From NCBI GenBank assembly GCA_035524755.1, contig DATKOD010000015.1, forward strand, positions 1-14,037: DNA of 14,037 nucleotides. Reading direction: 5' to 3'. The stretch's first letter is position 1. Every line of letters begins with the position of its first letter. This document shows, one piece after another, positions 1 to 6,350 of the stretch. The stretch is from JAGOPO01 sp035524755. GTDB lineage: Bacteria; Patescibacteriota; Minisyncoccia; 2-02-FULL-40-12; GWA2-44-9. Both the position numbers and the translations under genes were made by a program. The notes beneath the pieces are model-generated. The model was not told the DNA's origin. It ran no database searches and worked only from the letters and a program-made list of their open reading frames with translations.

Positions 1-128
1 GGCGTTGCAGGTAGTAGCTCCGGTCGCGCTCCAAGAGACGCTCAGGGTCTGCCCGTACTTGATGGGCAGAGAACTGTTGATGACGACGGTCGGACCGGGG
101 GAGGCGGCGAAGAATTGGGAGATCTGGA
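1..128. repeat. Direct repeat copy A (perfect copy of 2325-2452)
   Basis: All 128 bases match 2325-2452 with an offset of 2324. Identity stops abruptly at 129 (t) versus 2453 (c). The left end is set by the window edge, so the true repeat may be longer. Both copies lie in the same frame and position of paralogous surface-protein genes. Confidence 0.97.
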
Positions 129-279
129 TGGTGAAGCCGAGCCGTGCCCAGACGATGAGCAGAATACTGATGACCGTCAGTCCGCTGATGACGATGCCGC
201 GGTTCGCCCTATAAAACCCGGCCGTTGAACGGCCCCACCGCATCATCGTGTCACGGATTTTCGAGATGAACGCGTTCAT
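1..279 (-). CDS. Membrane-anchored surface protein, paralog of the 764-aa gene (3' part cut off)
   Basis: This is the N-terminal 93 codons of a gene reading leftward off the window. I chose the ATG at 279-277 because it lies only 2 nt after the stop of the upstream 764-aa gene and opens a reading frame without stops. Residues 1-27 are basic, about 28-46 form a hydrophobic helix (ending near ILLIVWARLG), and then comes GFTIQISQFFAASPGP, the same juxtamembrane segment as in the two upstream paralogs. From there the protein enters the start of a Cys-containing Ig/PKD-like module (residues about 62-93). From base 128 down to base 1 the DNA is identical to 2452-2325 of the 764-aa gene, whereas the membrane segment is unrelated in sequence. 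No ribosome-binding site is visible, so expression is probably coupled to the upstream gene. The likely role is a surface protein and sortase substrate, but the C-terminus that would show this is outside the window. Confidence 0.85.
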   Translation of the reverse strand, partial: MNAFISKIRDTMMRWGRSTAGFYRANRGIVISGLTVISILLIVWARLGFTIQISQFFAASPGPTVVINSSLPIKYGQTLSVSWSATGATTCNA

Positions 280-281
280 GG

Positions 282-2576
282 TCAGCGGCGAAAATCGAAC
301 AATGAGCGATCGCGCTTGGATTCCTGCGCGATTCCCTCAGCTTCGCGTTTCAGGAACGTGTCGGTCGATGTGTATCCGACGTACAATAGAGTGATGATGG
401 CGGATACGATGAGCGCCATGAGCGCCGATTCGCCCGGGCCGGTTTGTACCGGAGGCACAACGATCCCCGATACTCCGATAATAATGGGCAGTTGCGCGAT
501 GAGTTGCGGTACGTTGTCGGCTGCGGCGTACGCCGTATTGATGAGCGTGGTCAGTCCGGCAGGGAATTGCGAGGAACTGACGATGCCCGAGAACTGGATG
601 ACGATTTCCTGACCCGGTGCCAGTGACCCGGGGTAGATGCCCGACGTGATCAGTGTGTCTCCTCCGGCGAACGGAGTTCCGTTGATCTTTACCGTGCCAG
701 GAATGAACGCCACCCCCTGCGGAAGCGCGTCCCGCACCACAAGACCGGTCAACGGCGTCGATGATGTGTTGCGCACATGAAGCATGAACGCAAGGGTCTG
801 ACCGGGCGCAGCATAGACGACGGTCGATTCGGTCGTCTCGCCGCGGCTGATATTCAGACCGAGCTTCGTGAGTCCCAGACTCGGATTGCTGCCGGCACGC
901 ATGACCGTCACAAACGCGGTATCGGATACCTGCGGTGTGTTGGAGCCTTGAGCGAAACCGATATTGGCGAGTGTTGACGTTCCAAAGCTGAAGAATGTCT
1001 CGGGCGCAACAGTGGCACGGAACCGCACGATAATGATCCTGCCTGGCGCCATATCACCGAGATTCACGCCGGTTCCGACGATGCCGTCCGATGCAGGTGC
1101 GCCATCGATCGTGGTCGTGCCGCCCTGGTACGCAAGACCGGATGGCAGCGTGTCACGCGTCACGACCTGCGTCGCTGTTGCGGTTCCGCCCGATGATATT
1201 CGCAGCACGAATTCGACAGTTTCTGACGGGTTTGCGTTTGTGTTCTTCGCTTCAGCGCCGTTCTGGGTCACATTACGGACCGTCTTCTGTATCGATATCT
1301 GCGGAGCCAGCGGCGTCGGAGTCGGTGTCGTCACCGCATTGACCATGACCGCACACGTAGCAGTCATGCCCTCCTTCGCAACAGTCACTGTGTAGGAGCC
1401 GGGAGCAGTGTATGTGGTCGCGAATGAAGTATCGGAGGATGTCGTTGAAGTCGTGCCGGATGACGGGTCGCCGCTGGGAGCGGTCCAGTAGAACGGCGAC
1501 GTAGTCTGTCCGCCTGCCGCAGTGAATGTCGCCTGCTGACCCACGTTCACGCTCTGTTGCGCAGGTGAGCACGTCAAGGACGCAGGTGTCGGCGTCGGAG
1601 TGGGTGTCGGTGTCAGAGTCGGAGTGGGAGTGGGAGTCGGGGTAGGAGTAGGAGTCGGGGTAGGAGTAGGAGTCGGGGTTGCCGTTGGCGTCGGGGTAGA
1701 ACAGCTCACACCCGTATTGATGACCTTACCGATAACGAAGACGTCCGCACCGCCCCAGGTGTCATCCAGCTGCCACGTACCGCAGGAAGCCCCGGGCGTG
1801 AAGGAATAGGTGACCTGTCCCTGGGCACCGGGGGCGAGCGAAGTCACACCGCTGACAATGCCGCCATGCCCGACCGTAGAACATCCGGGACCGCCGCCGT
1901 CGATGGCGCCGCATGTCTGGAACGGACAGTAGAACAGCGCAGGACGGCTGTAGATGGTCGTACCGGAACCGTTCACGATGCCTATCGTGTAGGTGAGCGC
2001 GTGACGGTCGCCGTCCATCGTGCACCTATCCGACGAGAAATTCTTGGAAATAGTGCATACCGTCACGCCTCCGCTACCCCAAACATCCGTTTTCCCCGTG
2101 CAGACGTTGCTCCCACCGCCCGTGGTGGTCGGCGTCGGAGTCGGGCTTGGCGTCGCCGATGGACAGCTTGATTTATCGACGGCGAACGTCTTCGTGGTCG
2201 TGCCACTTGTCCCGTCAGGATAAGTGCACGTGATACTGAAGGTGCCCGAAGAAGTCAGACAGGCGTTGACAGGAGCGGAGGTGGCCGTTCCCTGGTTTGC
2301 GCCGCCGGTACTGATCCACGAAGAGGCGTTGCAGGTAGTAGCTCCGGTCGCGCTCCAAGAGACGCTCAGGGTCTGCCCGTACTTGATGGGCAGAGAACTG
2401 TTGATGACGACGGTCGGACCGGGGGAGGCGGCGAAGAATTGGGAGATCTGGAACGAAAAACCAGCCCGGTACCAGTAGAAGCCGCCGACCGCGACCAGAA
2501 GAAGGATTCCGAGTAACACGAACAAGCGTCGGTTATGACGCTTCGGCATCACTACAGCAGCAGGAGGTTGATCCAT
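282..2576 (-). CDS. Large multidomain surface protein: Cys-rich, Ig-like and two DUF11 domains, sortase-type C-terminus
   Basis: 764 aa, start ATG at 2576. A basic N-terminus and a membrane helix (about 19-36) are followed by GFSFQISQFFA (39-49). Then come a Cys-containing Ig/PKD-like module (about 54-138), a Thr-Pro linker (about 142-151), a Cys-rich domain (about 158-292) and a long TP-repeat linker (294-331). A second Ig-like module bounded by C336 and C408 follows, then two DUF11-type domains (about 426-560 and 565-700). The C-terminus has PVQTGPGE (709-716), a helix (about 717-735), a charged tail and final SLFDFRR. DUF11 and Ig-like repeats with TP linkers are typical of exported stalk or adhesin proteins. 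The end layout suggests it is a substrate of the neighbouring sortase (inference). It has both an N-terminal and a C-terminal membrane helix, so without sortase cleavage it would be anchored at both ends. It is the third gene after the sortase promoter. The 58-nt gap before it holds a possible own promoter. Confidence 0.93.
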   Translation of the reverse strand: MDQPPAAVVMPKRHNRRLFVLLGILLLVAVGGFYWYRAGFSFQISQFFAASPGPTVVINSSLPIKYGQTLSVSWSATGATTCNASSWISTGGANQGTATSAPVNACLTSSGTFSITCTYPDGTSGTTTKTFAVDKSSCPSATPSPTPTPTTTGGGSNVCTGKTDVWGSGGVTVCTISKNFSSDRCTMDGDRHALTYTIGIVNGSGTTIYSRPALFYCPFQTCGAIDGGGPGCSTVGHGGIVSGVTSLAPGAQGQVTYSFTPGASCGTWQLDDTWGGADVFVIGKVINTGVSCSTPTPTATPTPTPTPTPTPTPTPTPTPTLTPTPTPTPTPASLTCSPAQQSVNVGQQATFTAAGGQTTSPFYWTAPSGDPSSGTTSTTSSDTSFATTYTAPGSYTVTVAKEGMTATCAVMVNAVTTPTPTPLAPQISIQKTVRNVTQNGAEAKNTNANPSETVEFVLRISSGGTATATQVVTRDTLPSGLAYQGGTTTIDGAPASDGIVGTGVNLGDMAPGRIIIVRFRATVAPETFFSFGTSTLANIGFAQGSNTPQVSDTAFVTVMRAGSNPSLGLTKLGLNISRGETTESTVVYAAPGQTLAFMLHVRNTSSTPLTGLVVRDALPQGVAFIPGTVKINGTPFAGGDTLITSGIYPGSLAPGQEIVIQFSGIVSSSQFPAGLTTLINTAYAAADNVPQLIAQLPIIIGVSGIVVPPVQTGPGESALMALIVSAIITLLYVGYTSTDTFLKREAEGIAQESKRDRSLFDFRR
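1584..1697 (-). repeat. Thr-Pro codon repeat (6-bp unit, 18-bp higher-order unit)
   Basis: This low-complexity tract encodes the TP linker, residues 294-331 of the 764-aa protein. The basic unit is 6 bp (one Thr-Pro pair, read on minus). Within about 1633-1678 the plus-strand pattern gtcggggtaggagtagga recurs as an 18-bp unit, which points to recent unit-wise expansion. The repeat makes linker length prone to slippage, so the length may vary between strains or be misassembled. Confidence 0.9.
2325..2452. repeat. Direct repeat copy B (perfect copy of 1-128)
   Basis: This is identical over 128 bp to the left edge of the window. It covers codons from the QISQFFA segment through the first strands of the first Ig-like module of the 764-aa protein. 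No synonymous differences are present, so the duplication or gene conversion is recent. Confidence 0.97.
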
Positions 2577-2583
2577 GAGAAGA

Positions 2584-2597
2584 CTGCTCTCATTCTA
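2584..2597 (-). promoter_or_regulatory. Possible -10 box (TAGAAT) plus GAGAGCAG before the 764-aa gene
   Basis: On the minus strand TAGAAT (2597-2592) is followed directly by GAGAGCAG, with 15 nt between the -10 and the ATG at 2576. The identical 14-mer TAGAATGAGAGCAG occurs before the gene at 12348. No convincing -35 is seen. The gene may also be read through from upstream. Confidence 0.45.
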
Positions 2598-2634
2598 CAC
2601 TGGGTGCCGCACAAACATATGTCACATATCCACA

Positions 2635-4149
2635 CTATGACCGAAAGTCGAGCGGGTCGTGACTATGACCGAGTTGTTCCAGTTCCCGTCGGCGGAATCC
2701 ATTGGACCGCGTGTATCCGGCGTAGAGAAATGCGACCAGCGCCGAAACGATGAGCGCGATGAGCATTGCATCACCGGGGCCGGTCGAAACACCGCCCACA
2801 CCGCTTACTGTAGGAACGGGGGTCGCGGCGGCGGTCGTTCCGGTACCGATGACCACGACATTCATCGTTGCGTTCGCTGTCGCTCCCTCCGCGGTCGTCG
2901 CTGATGCATTCGGCAGTGAGGTTTGTGGGCCCGGCGGCAGTAATCCGGTGCGATCCGCGATGGCCGACCATTGAAGCGTGACGGAATCACCGGCGTTCAG
3001 CTGTCCGAGCTGCAATCCCGTCGTAGTGATCGTGTCATTGTTGATGACCTGGTTTTGGACGTTCAGTGAGCCTGGATAGTAGGTCATCCCGCCCGGCACC
3101 TGATCGGTGAGCGTCAGATCGGTCACCGCGGCACCCGTGTTGTTGGTGATGACGAGCGTGAATTGGACCGAATCATTCGCATTCGCGGTCACCGTCATGC
3201 CCGGAGTCCCGCCGGTCGTCAGATTCTGACCAGTTTTTGTCAGCGTGAGACCGGTGACCGTCGAAGCCGGCGTCGCCGTAACTCCGGTGACCGTCACGGT
3301 ACAACGCGCAGCAGATGTTCCGCTGGTCAGATTGATCGTTTTCGTGCCTGCGGTCGTATATGAGAAACCAACGGTTTCATTGCCACCCGACTGCACCACG
3401 CCCCCGCCTGAAGAATCCCAATGGAACACTCCGTTGCCGCCCGATGCGGTAAGCGTCGCAATCTGCCCGACAAGGATCGACTGAGCCGCAGGCGCGCATG
3501 TCACTGGGGCCGTGGGAACCGGTGTCGCCGAGGCGGTCGGTGTCGCGGAGCAGTCATGACCGTAGTTGATGACTTTGTAATAACCGGTGTAGCCGGCGTT
3601 CTTTGCCTTCGATTCCGTACCCGACGCCCAAAAGGCGCCCCAGAGCCGGACGCTGCCGCAGTCGAAAGTCTTCGGGTCATAGGTCATCTGTGCGGTCCCG
3701 CCCTGACCATCGGGTAGATCCATGTTCGAGAAGTTTGTCACCGACGTTGTGATGCCGGATCCCTCAGCGATTGACGAGCCGGCAAGAGCGATATCGCAGC
3801 TCGCCGCATCGCGGTGTTCCGCACGCCACACCAAGTGGAGACCATCAGGGTGACACGTGCCTACACTCACCTTCGTCCAGTAGGTCGCGGCAGTACCATC
3901 GCCACACCCGCCCCAACCGGGACTGCTCCCGAAACTCCAGTTGAAGTCACCGCCGGCCGGTACCGACGGACCACAGTTACCGGGAATCGCCGTCGGCAGG
4001 GGTTCCTGACCGGCGAAGAACCTGCTGATCTGGAACGAGAAACCTCCATACACGCCCCAGACGACGATGATCGCGATGAGGACTGCGACCGAAACGACCG
4101 CCCACATACGCGGATTATCACGGAAGAACGCTCGGATGCGCTCGAACAT
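2635..4149 (-). CDS. Surface protein: Cys-rich, Ig-like and DUF11 domains, sortase-type C-terminus
   Basis: 504 aa. The ATG at 4149 lies 7 nt past the sortase stop. Residues 1-14 are basic, about 15-33 form a membrane helix, and GFSFQISRFFA (36-46) matches the paralogs. A Cys-rich domain (about 59-200) ends in YKVINYGHDCSATPT, matching the KVINTGVSCSTPT end of the same domain in the 764-aa protein. One Ig-like module is bounded by C218 and C283, and one DUF11-type domain spans about 299-436. The C-terminus has GVSTGPGD (453-460), a helix (about 461-478), an Arg-rich stretch (GFRRREL) and final PLDFRS. It sits directly downstream of the sortase, as expected for a dedicated substrate (inference). 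It may have its own leaderless transcript, because a perfect TATAAT lies 6 nt before the ATG. The exact surface function (adhesin, stalk, coat) cannot be told from sequence. Confidence 0.93.
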   Translation of the reverse strand: MFERIRAFFRDNPRMWAVVSVAVLIAIIVVWGVYGGFSFQISRFFAGQEPLPTAIPGNCGPSVPAGGDFNWSFGSSPGWGGCGDGTAATYWTKVSVGTCHPDGLHLVWRAEHRDAASCDIALAGSSIAEGSGITTSVTNFSNMDLPDGQGGTAQMTYDPKTFDCGSVRLWGAFWASGTESKAKNAGYTGYYKVINYGHDCSATPTASATPVPTAPVTCAPAAQSILVGQIATLTASGGNGVFHWDSSGGGVVQSGGNETVGFSYTTAGTKTINLTSGTSAARCTVTVTGVTATPASTVTGLTLTKTGQNLTTGGTPGMTVTANANDSVQFTLVITNNTGAAVTDLTLTDQVPGGMTYYPGSLNVQNQVINNDTITTTGLQLGQLNAGDSVTLQWSAIADRTGLLPPGPQTSLPNASATTAEGATANATMNVVVIGTGTTAAATPVPTVSGVGGVSTGPGDAMLIALIVSALVAFLYAGYTRSNGFRRRELEQLGHSHDPLDFRS

Positions 4150-4155
4150 GGCTCA

Positions 4156-4161
4156 ATTATA
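4156..4161 (-). promoter_or_regulatory. -10 box overlapping the sortase stop codon
   Basis: TATAAT on the minus strand ends 6 nt before the ATG at 4149 and contains the TAA stop of the sortase gene. No good -35 is visible at 16-18 nt. If it is active, transcription would begin at or next to the ATG. Confidence 0.45.
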
Positions 4162-4813
4162 TATCAATCTGCTGCGCACGCACGGCGATACGAAGATAGT
4201 TCGTTCCGACCGGATAGCAACTGACCAGGATGAGATTGTTTCCGGGCGCATTTTCCAGCTCGGTCAGCCGCGCACTCGCGTTGAACGGGTTGAATACCAG
4301 CGATTCCTTCACTTCATAGACGAATGTGCGTCCATCGCTGTATTGGACATAGAACTGATCTCCGGCATTTAATTTCGTCAGCAGTGCGAACACGGCGCCA
4401 TATTTTCCCTTGTACCAGGGATATGCTGAGCTATGCCCCAGGATGATACCCGTACCGGGTGTGCCGGGTTTTGCCGTAATGGAGTAGTGCACGACACCGT
4501 TCTCCAGCTGGTTGTATATGAGGTCGGTGTTGTCGGGCACATTGAAAACGATAGGGGCATCGACGCCGATCTTATCGATGACGAGCTTGGCATTGTCGGG
4601 GAGCGGCTTGTCCGCGACCGCTTTCGCCTGCGGTAGCAGCCTGATGGCATCACCGAGCGAATTTTTGGTCTGGATGGTCCCCGGCGCAATCGAGTATTGG
4701 ACTTCCGCGGCGACGAACCGGTAATTCAAGAGCAAGAATGCCACGACGAACGTCGAACAGAAGATGACGGCAAGACGGATAAGGATGACCCGGCGCCGGT
4801 TGTGTAATCGCAT
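4157..4813 (-). CDS. Sortase (cysteine transpeptidase), membrane-anchored
   Basis: 218 aa. Sortases cleave a C-terminal sorting motif of exported proteins and join the new end to an amine acceptor outside the membrane. A basic N-terminus (HNRRR) and one helix (about 9-29) give the usual N-in, catalytic-domain-out layout. The catalytic features are clear: GHSS with His127 in the GTGIILGHSS block, Cys199 in ILVSCYP, and Arg208 in TNYLRIAV. LENGVVHYS (103-111) and PGTPGTG match the conserved strand and loop before the His. The length is that of a plain single-domain sortase. The class is uncertain; there is no C-terminal helix, and the motif before Cys is LVS rather than TLxT. It is flanked upstream by the 438-aa and downstream by the 504-aa and 764-aa proteins, all sharing a V-x-T-G-P plus helix plus basic tail end, the obvious candidate substrates. 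The TATACT box 6 nt before the ATG suggests a leaderless mRNA. Confidence 0.95.
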   Translation of the reverse strand: MRLHNRRRVILIRLAVIFCSTFVVAFLLLNYRFVAAEVQYSIAPGTIQTKNSLGDAIRLLPQAKAVADKPLPDNAKLVIDKIGVDAPIVFNVPDNTDLIYNQLENGVVHYSITAKPGTPGTGIILGHSSAYPWYKGKYGAVFALLTKLNAGDQFYVQYSDGRTFVYEVKESLVFNPFNASARLTELENAPGNNLILVSCYPVGTNYLRIAVRAQQIDI

Positions 4814-4819
4814 GGAAAC

Positions 4820-4828
4820 AGTATAGCA
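4820..4828 (-). promoter_or_regulatory. Extended -10 promoter of the sortase gene
   Basis: On the minus strand TGC directly precedes TATACT, an extended -10. The hexamer ends 6 nt before the ATG at 4813. The position where a -35 should lie falls inside the preceding hairpin and has no TTGACA-like sequence. Transcription would start at about the start codon. Confidence 0.6.
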
Positions 4829-4830
4829 AA

Positions 4831-4860
4831 CTGAAACCGCCCCGTGAGGGGCGGTTTCAG
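4831..4860 (-). terminator. Perfect 13-bp hairpin between the 438-aa gene and the sortase
   Basis: Arms CTGAAACCGCCCC (4831-4843) and its exact complement (4848-4860) are separated by a 4-nt loop. On the minus strand the stem ends in GGTTTCAGTTTGC, a poor U-tract, so it may be a leaky intrinsic terminator or an RNA stability/processing element. It separates the signal-peptide substrate from the sortase, which has its own -10 immediately after the stem. Confidence 0.7.
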
Positions 4861-4871
4861 TTATGAAGCGC

Positions 4872-6188
4872 TTACCGGGAGAAATTCAGTCCGGACCGCT
4901 TCGAGAGACGATTGATTTCCGCGAGTGATGCACGCTTCTGGAAGAGCGTGGAGCGCGTGTAGACCGCGTACATACCGGTCAACAGCACCGCAGCCGCGAG
5001 CGCGTAGAGCAGGGAATCGGTCGGACCGGTCTTTACCGCAGAAGAGATCTGGGCAACATTGATCTGCTGACCGAGGACCATGGACATCGCGGCGGCGACA
5101 GTGCCTGCGTTATCAGCGCGGGACTGTGCGTTGTCGGTGACCGTCACGGCTCCCCAGGTCGGAACCGCACCGCTCTGCACCATCACCGAGAACTTGACCG
5201 TGGCCTGTTGGCCGGCGCCCAAGTACCCGATATAGAGGCCTGTGCTTGTGACCCCTTCCGCGGCGACCGAACCGTTCAGGACGGTCGTGTTCGGAAGATA
5301 TGTGACACCTGCGGGAAGGTAGTCGGTCACCCAGACATTACTGAGAGGACCGTTCTGCGCAGTGACGTGCAGGATCAGGTCGAGCGTATCACCGGGCCTG
5401 CCGGAGACACTGGTGTATTCGGACGACTGACCCTGGGTCAGGTTGCGGCCTCCGATTGAGAGCGCCAAAGTGCCGTTGGTGTACGGGTAGTACGGAGTTG
5501 GGTACGGGTAGTACGGCGTCGGAGTCGGCGTGTAGCCGGTGTAGGTCGGAACCATCACCGAGCAGTTCGCAGTGCGCGTGCCGTAGTAACTGTCATAGCT
5601 GGAGACCGTCACCGTGTAGGTACGGGTCGAGCCTGAAGTGTTGTAATAACGGGTCGTGAACGAGGAGCCGGTGCCTGACGACGGGTTGCCTTCCGGAGCG
5701 CTCCACGAGTACGTACCGTTCGAGCCCCAGGCGTTGAGCGTGACATCCTGGCCGTACATAGCCCAGGTCTGCGACGGGTTGCACTGGAGGTATCCGACGT
5801 ACGGAGGCGTCGGAGTCGGTGTCGTGTACGTCGGCGTCACCGTGGAGGTACACGTCGCAGTCTGCATACCATCCGTCACCGTCACCGTGAACGTCTGCGT
5901 GCCGCTGTACGACCAGAAGGTCGTGCTGAAGCTGGTGCCGGTACCCGATGACGGGTAGCCGCCGACTGCCGACCAAGTCAGCTGCTGGTACTGGTATGGG
6001 TACCCGTTCTGATAGAACGCGTTGAAGGTCACGAGCTGTCCGGACGTCGCCGATACGGACGACGGCCAGCAGGACAACGTGCCCTGGTAGGGGACGTAAT
6101 CCGCAAGAGCAGGAGCGGCAAAGGCGCCACCGACCAGAGACGCCAGGATCACCGCAGCCAGCCCGACTGACAAAAGGTGTTTACTCAT
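4872..6188 (-). CDS. Secreted surface protein: two Ig-like modules and one DUF11 domain, sortase-type C-terminus
   Basis: 438 aa. Unlike its neighbours it has a classic cleavable signal peptide: SKH, a hydrophobic core, then APALA before D30 (signal peptidase I type). Two Ig/PKD-like modules follow, each bounded by a Cys pair (C40/C113 and C136/C209), each with a PSSGTG motif and each followed by a TPTP linker. The second linker is Tyr-Pro-rich (TPTPYYPYPTPYYPY, about 222-236). A DUF11-type domain spans about 240-375. The C-terminus has AVKTGPTD (384-391), a helix (about 392-410), VYTRS, a basic tail and final SGLNFSR. It is probably an abundant surface or cell-wall protein, given the near-consensus promoter, and a likely sortase substrate (inference). 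It heads the surface island. The ATG at 6188 is fixed by the -10 box 7 nt upstream and by the signal peptide. Confidence 0.94.
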   Translation of the reverse strand: MSKHLLSVGLAAVILASLVGGAFAAPALADYVPYQGTLSCWPSSVSATSGQLVTFNAFYQNGYPYQYQQLTWSAVGGYPSSGTGTSFSTTFWSYSGTQTFTVTVTDGMQTATCTSTVTPTYTTPTPTPPYVGYLQCNPSQTWAMYGQDVTLNAWGSNGTYSWSAPEGNPSSGTGSSFTTRYYNTSGSTRTYTVTVSSYDSYYGTRTANCSVMVPTYTGYTPTPTPYYPYPTPYYPYTNGTLALSIGGRNLTQGQSSEYTSVSGRPGDTLDLILHVTAQNGPLSNVWVTDYLPAGVTYLPNTTVLNGSVAAEGVTSTGLYIGYLGAGQQATVKFSVMVQSGAVPTWGAVTVTDNAQSRADNAGTVAAAMSMVLGQQINVAQISSAVKTGPTDSLLYALAAAVLLTGMYAVYTRSTLFQKRASLAEINRLSKRSGLNFSR

Positions 6189-6195
6189 AATTGTT

Positions 6196-6225
6196 ATTAT
6201 ACCACGCCAAACAATGCTAAGTCAA
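6196..6225 (-). promoter_or_regulatory. Strong sigma70-type promoter of the 438-aa surface protein
   Basis: On the minus strand, -35 TTGACT (6225-6220), an 18-nt spacer ending in TGG, then -10 TATAAT (6201-6196). This is a consensus -10 with the TGn extension. Only 7 nt (AACAATT) separate the -10 from the ATG at 6188, so the transcript is predicted to be leaderless. Confidence 0.88.
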
Positions 6226-6253
6226 TAGCACATTCTGGGACGACTTACAAGGG

Positions 6254-6325
6254 TGCTCCCGGTAGGAATCGAACCTACATCACAAGCTCCGCAAGCTTGT
6301 GTCCTATCCATTGAACGACGGGAGC
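6254..6325 (-). tRNA. tRNA-Arg(GCG)
   Basis: 72 nt with a complete cloverleaf: acceptor GCTCCCG/CGGGAGC with discriminator A, D-stem GTTC/GGAC, anticodon stem CAAGC/GCTTG with loop TTGCGGA, T-stem GTAGG/CCTAC with TTCGATT. Anticodon GCG reads CGC/CGU. The 3' CCA is not encoded (CCC follows the A). Most bacteria decode these codons with an ACG (inosine) tRNA, so GCG is unusual. Confidence 0.96.
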
Positions 6326-6339
6326 ATGTACGGAGACAG

Positions 6340-6348
6340 ATTGTACCA
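6340..6348 (-). promoter_or_regulatory. Extended -10 promoter of tRNA-Arg(GCG)
   Basis: On the minus strand TGG then TACAAT, about 14 nt before the tRNA 5' end, giving a start about 7 nt before the mature tRNA. A weak -35 candidate (TGGCTT) lies 17 nt upstream, inside the end of the 180-aa gene. Confidence 0.65.
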
Positions 6349-6350
6349 CA

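Noticed and set aside
964..1395. 143-codon plus-strand open frame
   Set aside because: It runs antisense through the DUF11 and Ig-like coding region of the 764-aa gene; the Val/Pro bias reflects the complementary codons.
1584..1697. Possible CRISPR-like array
   Set aside because: The units are 6-18 bp with no unique spacers and encode a TP linker in frame.
1600..1809. Gly-Val repeat open frame on the plus strand
   Set aside because: It is the antisense reading of the Thr-Pro repeat; simple repeats stay open in several frames.
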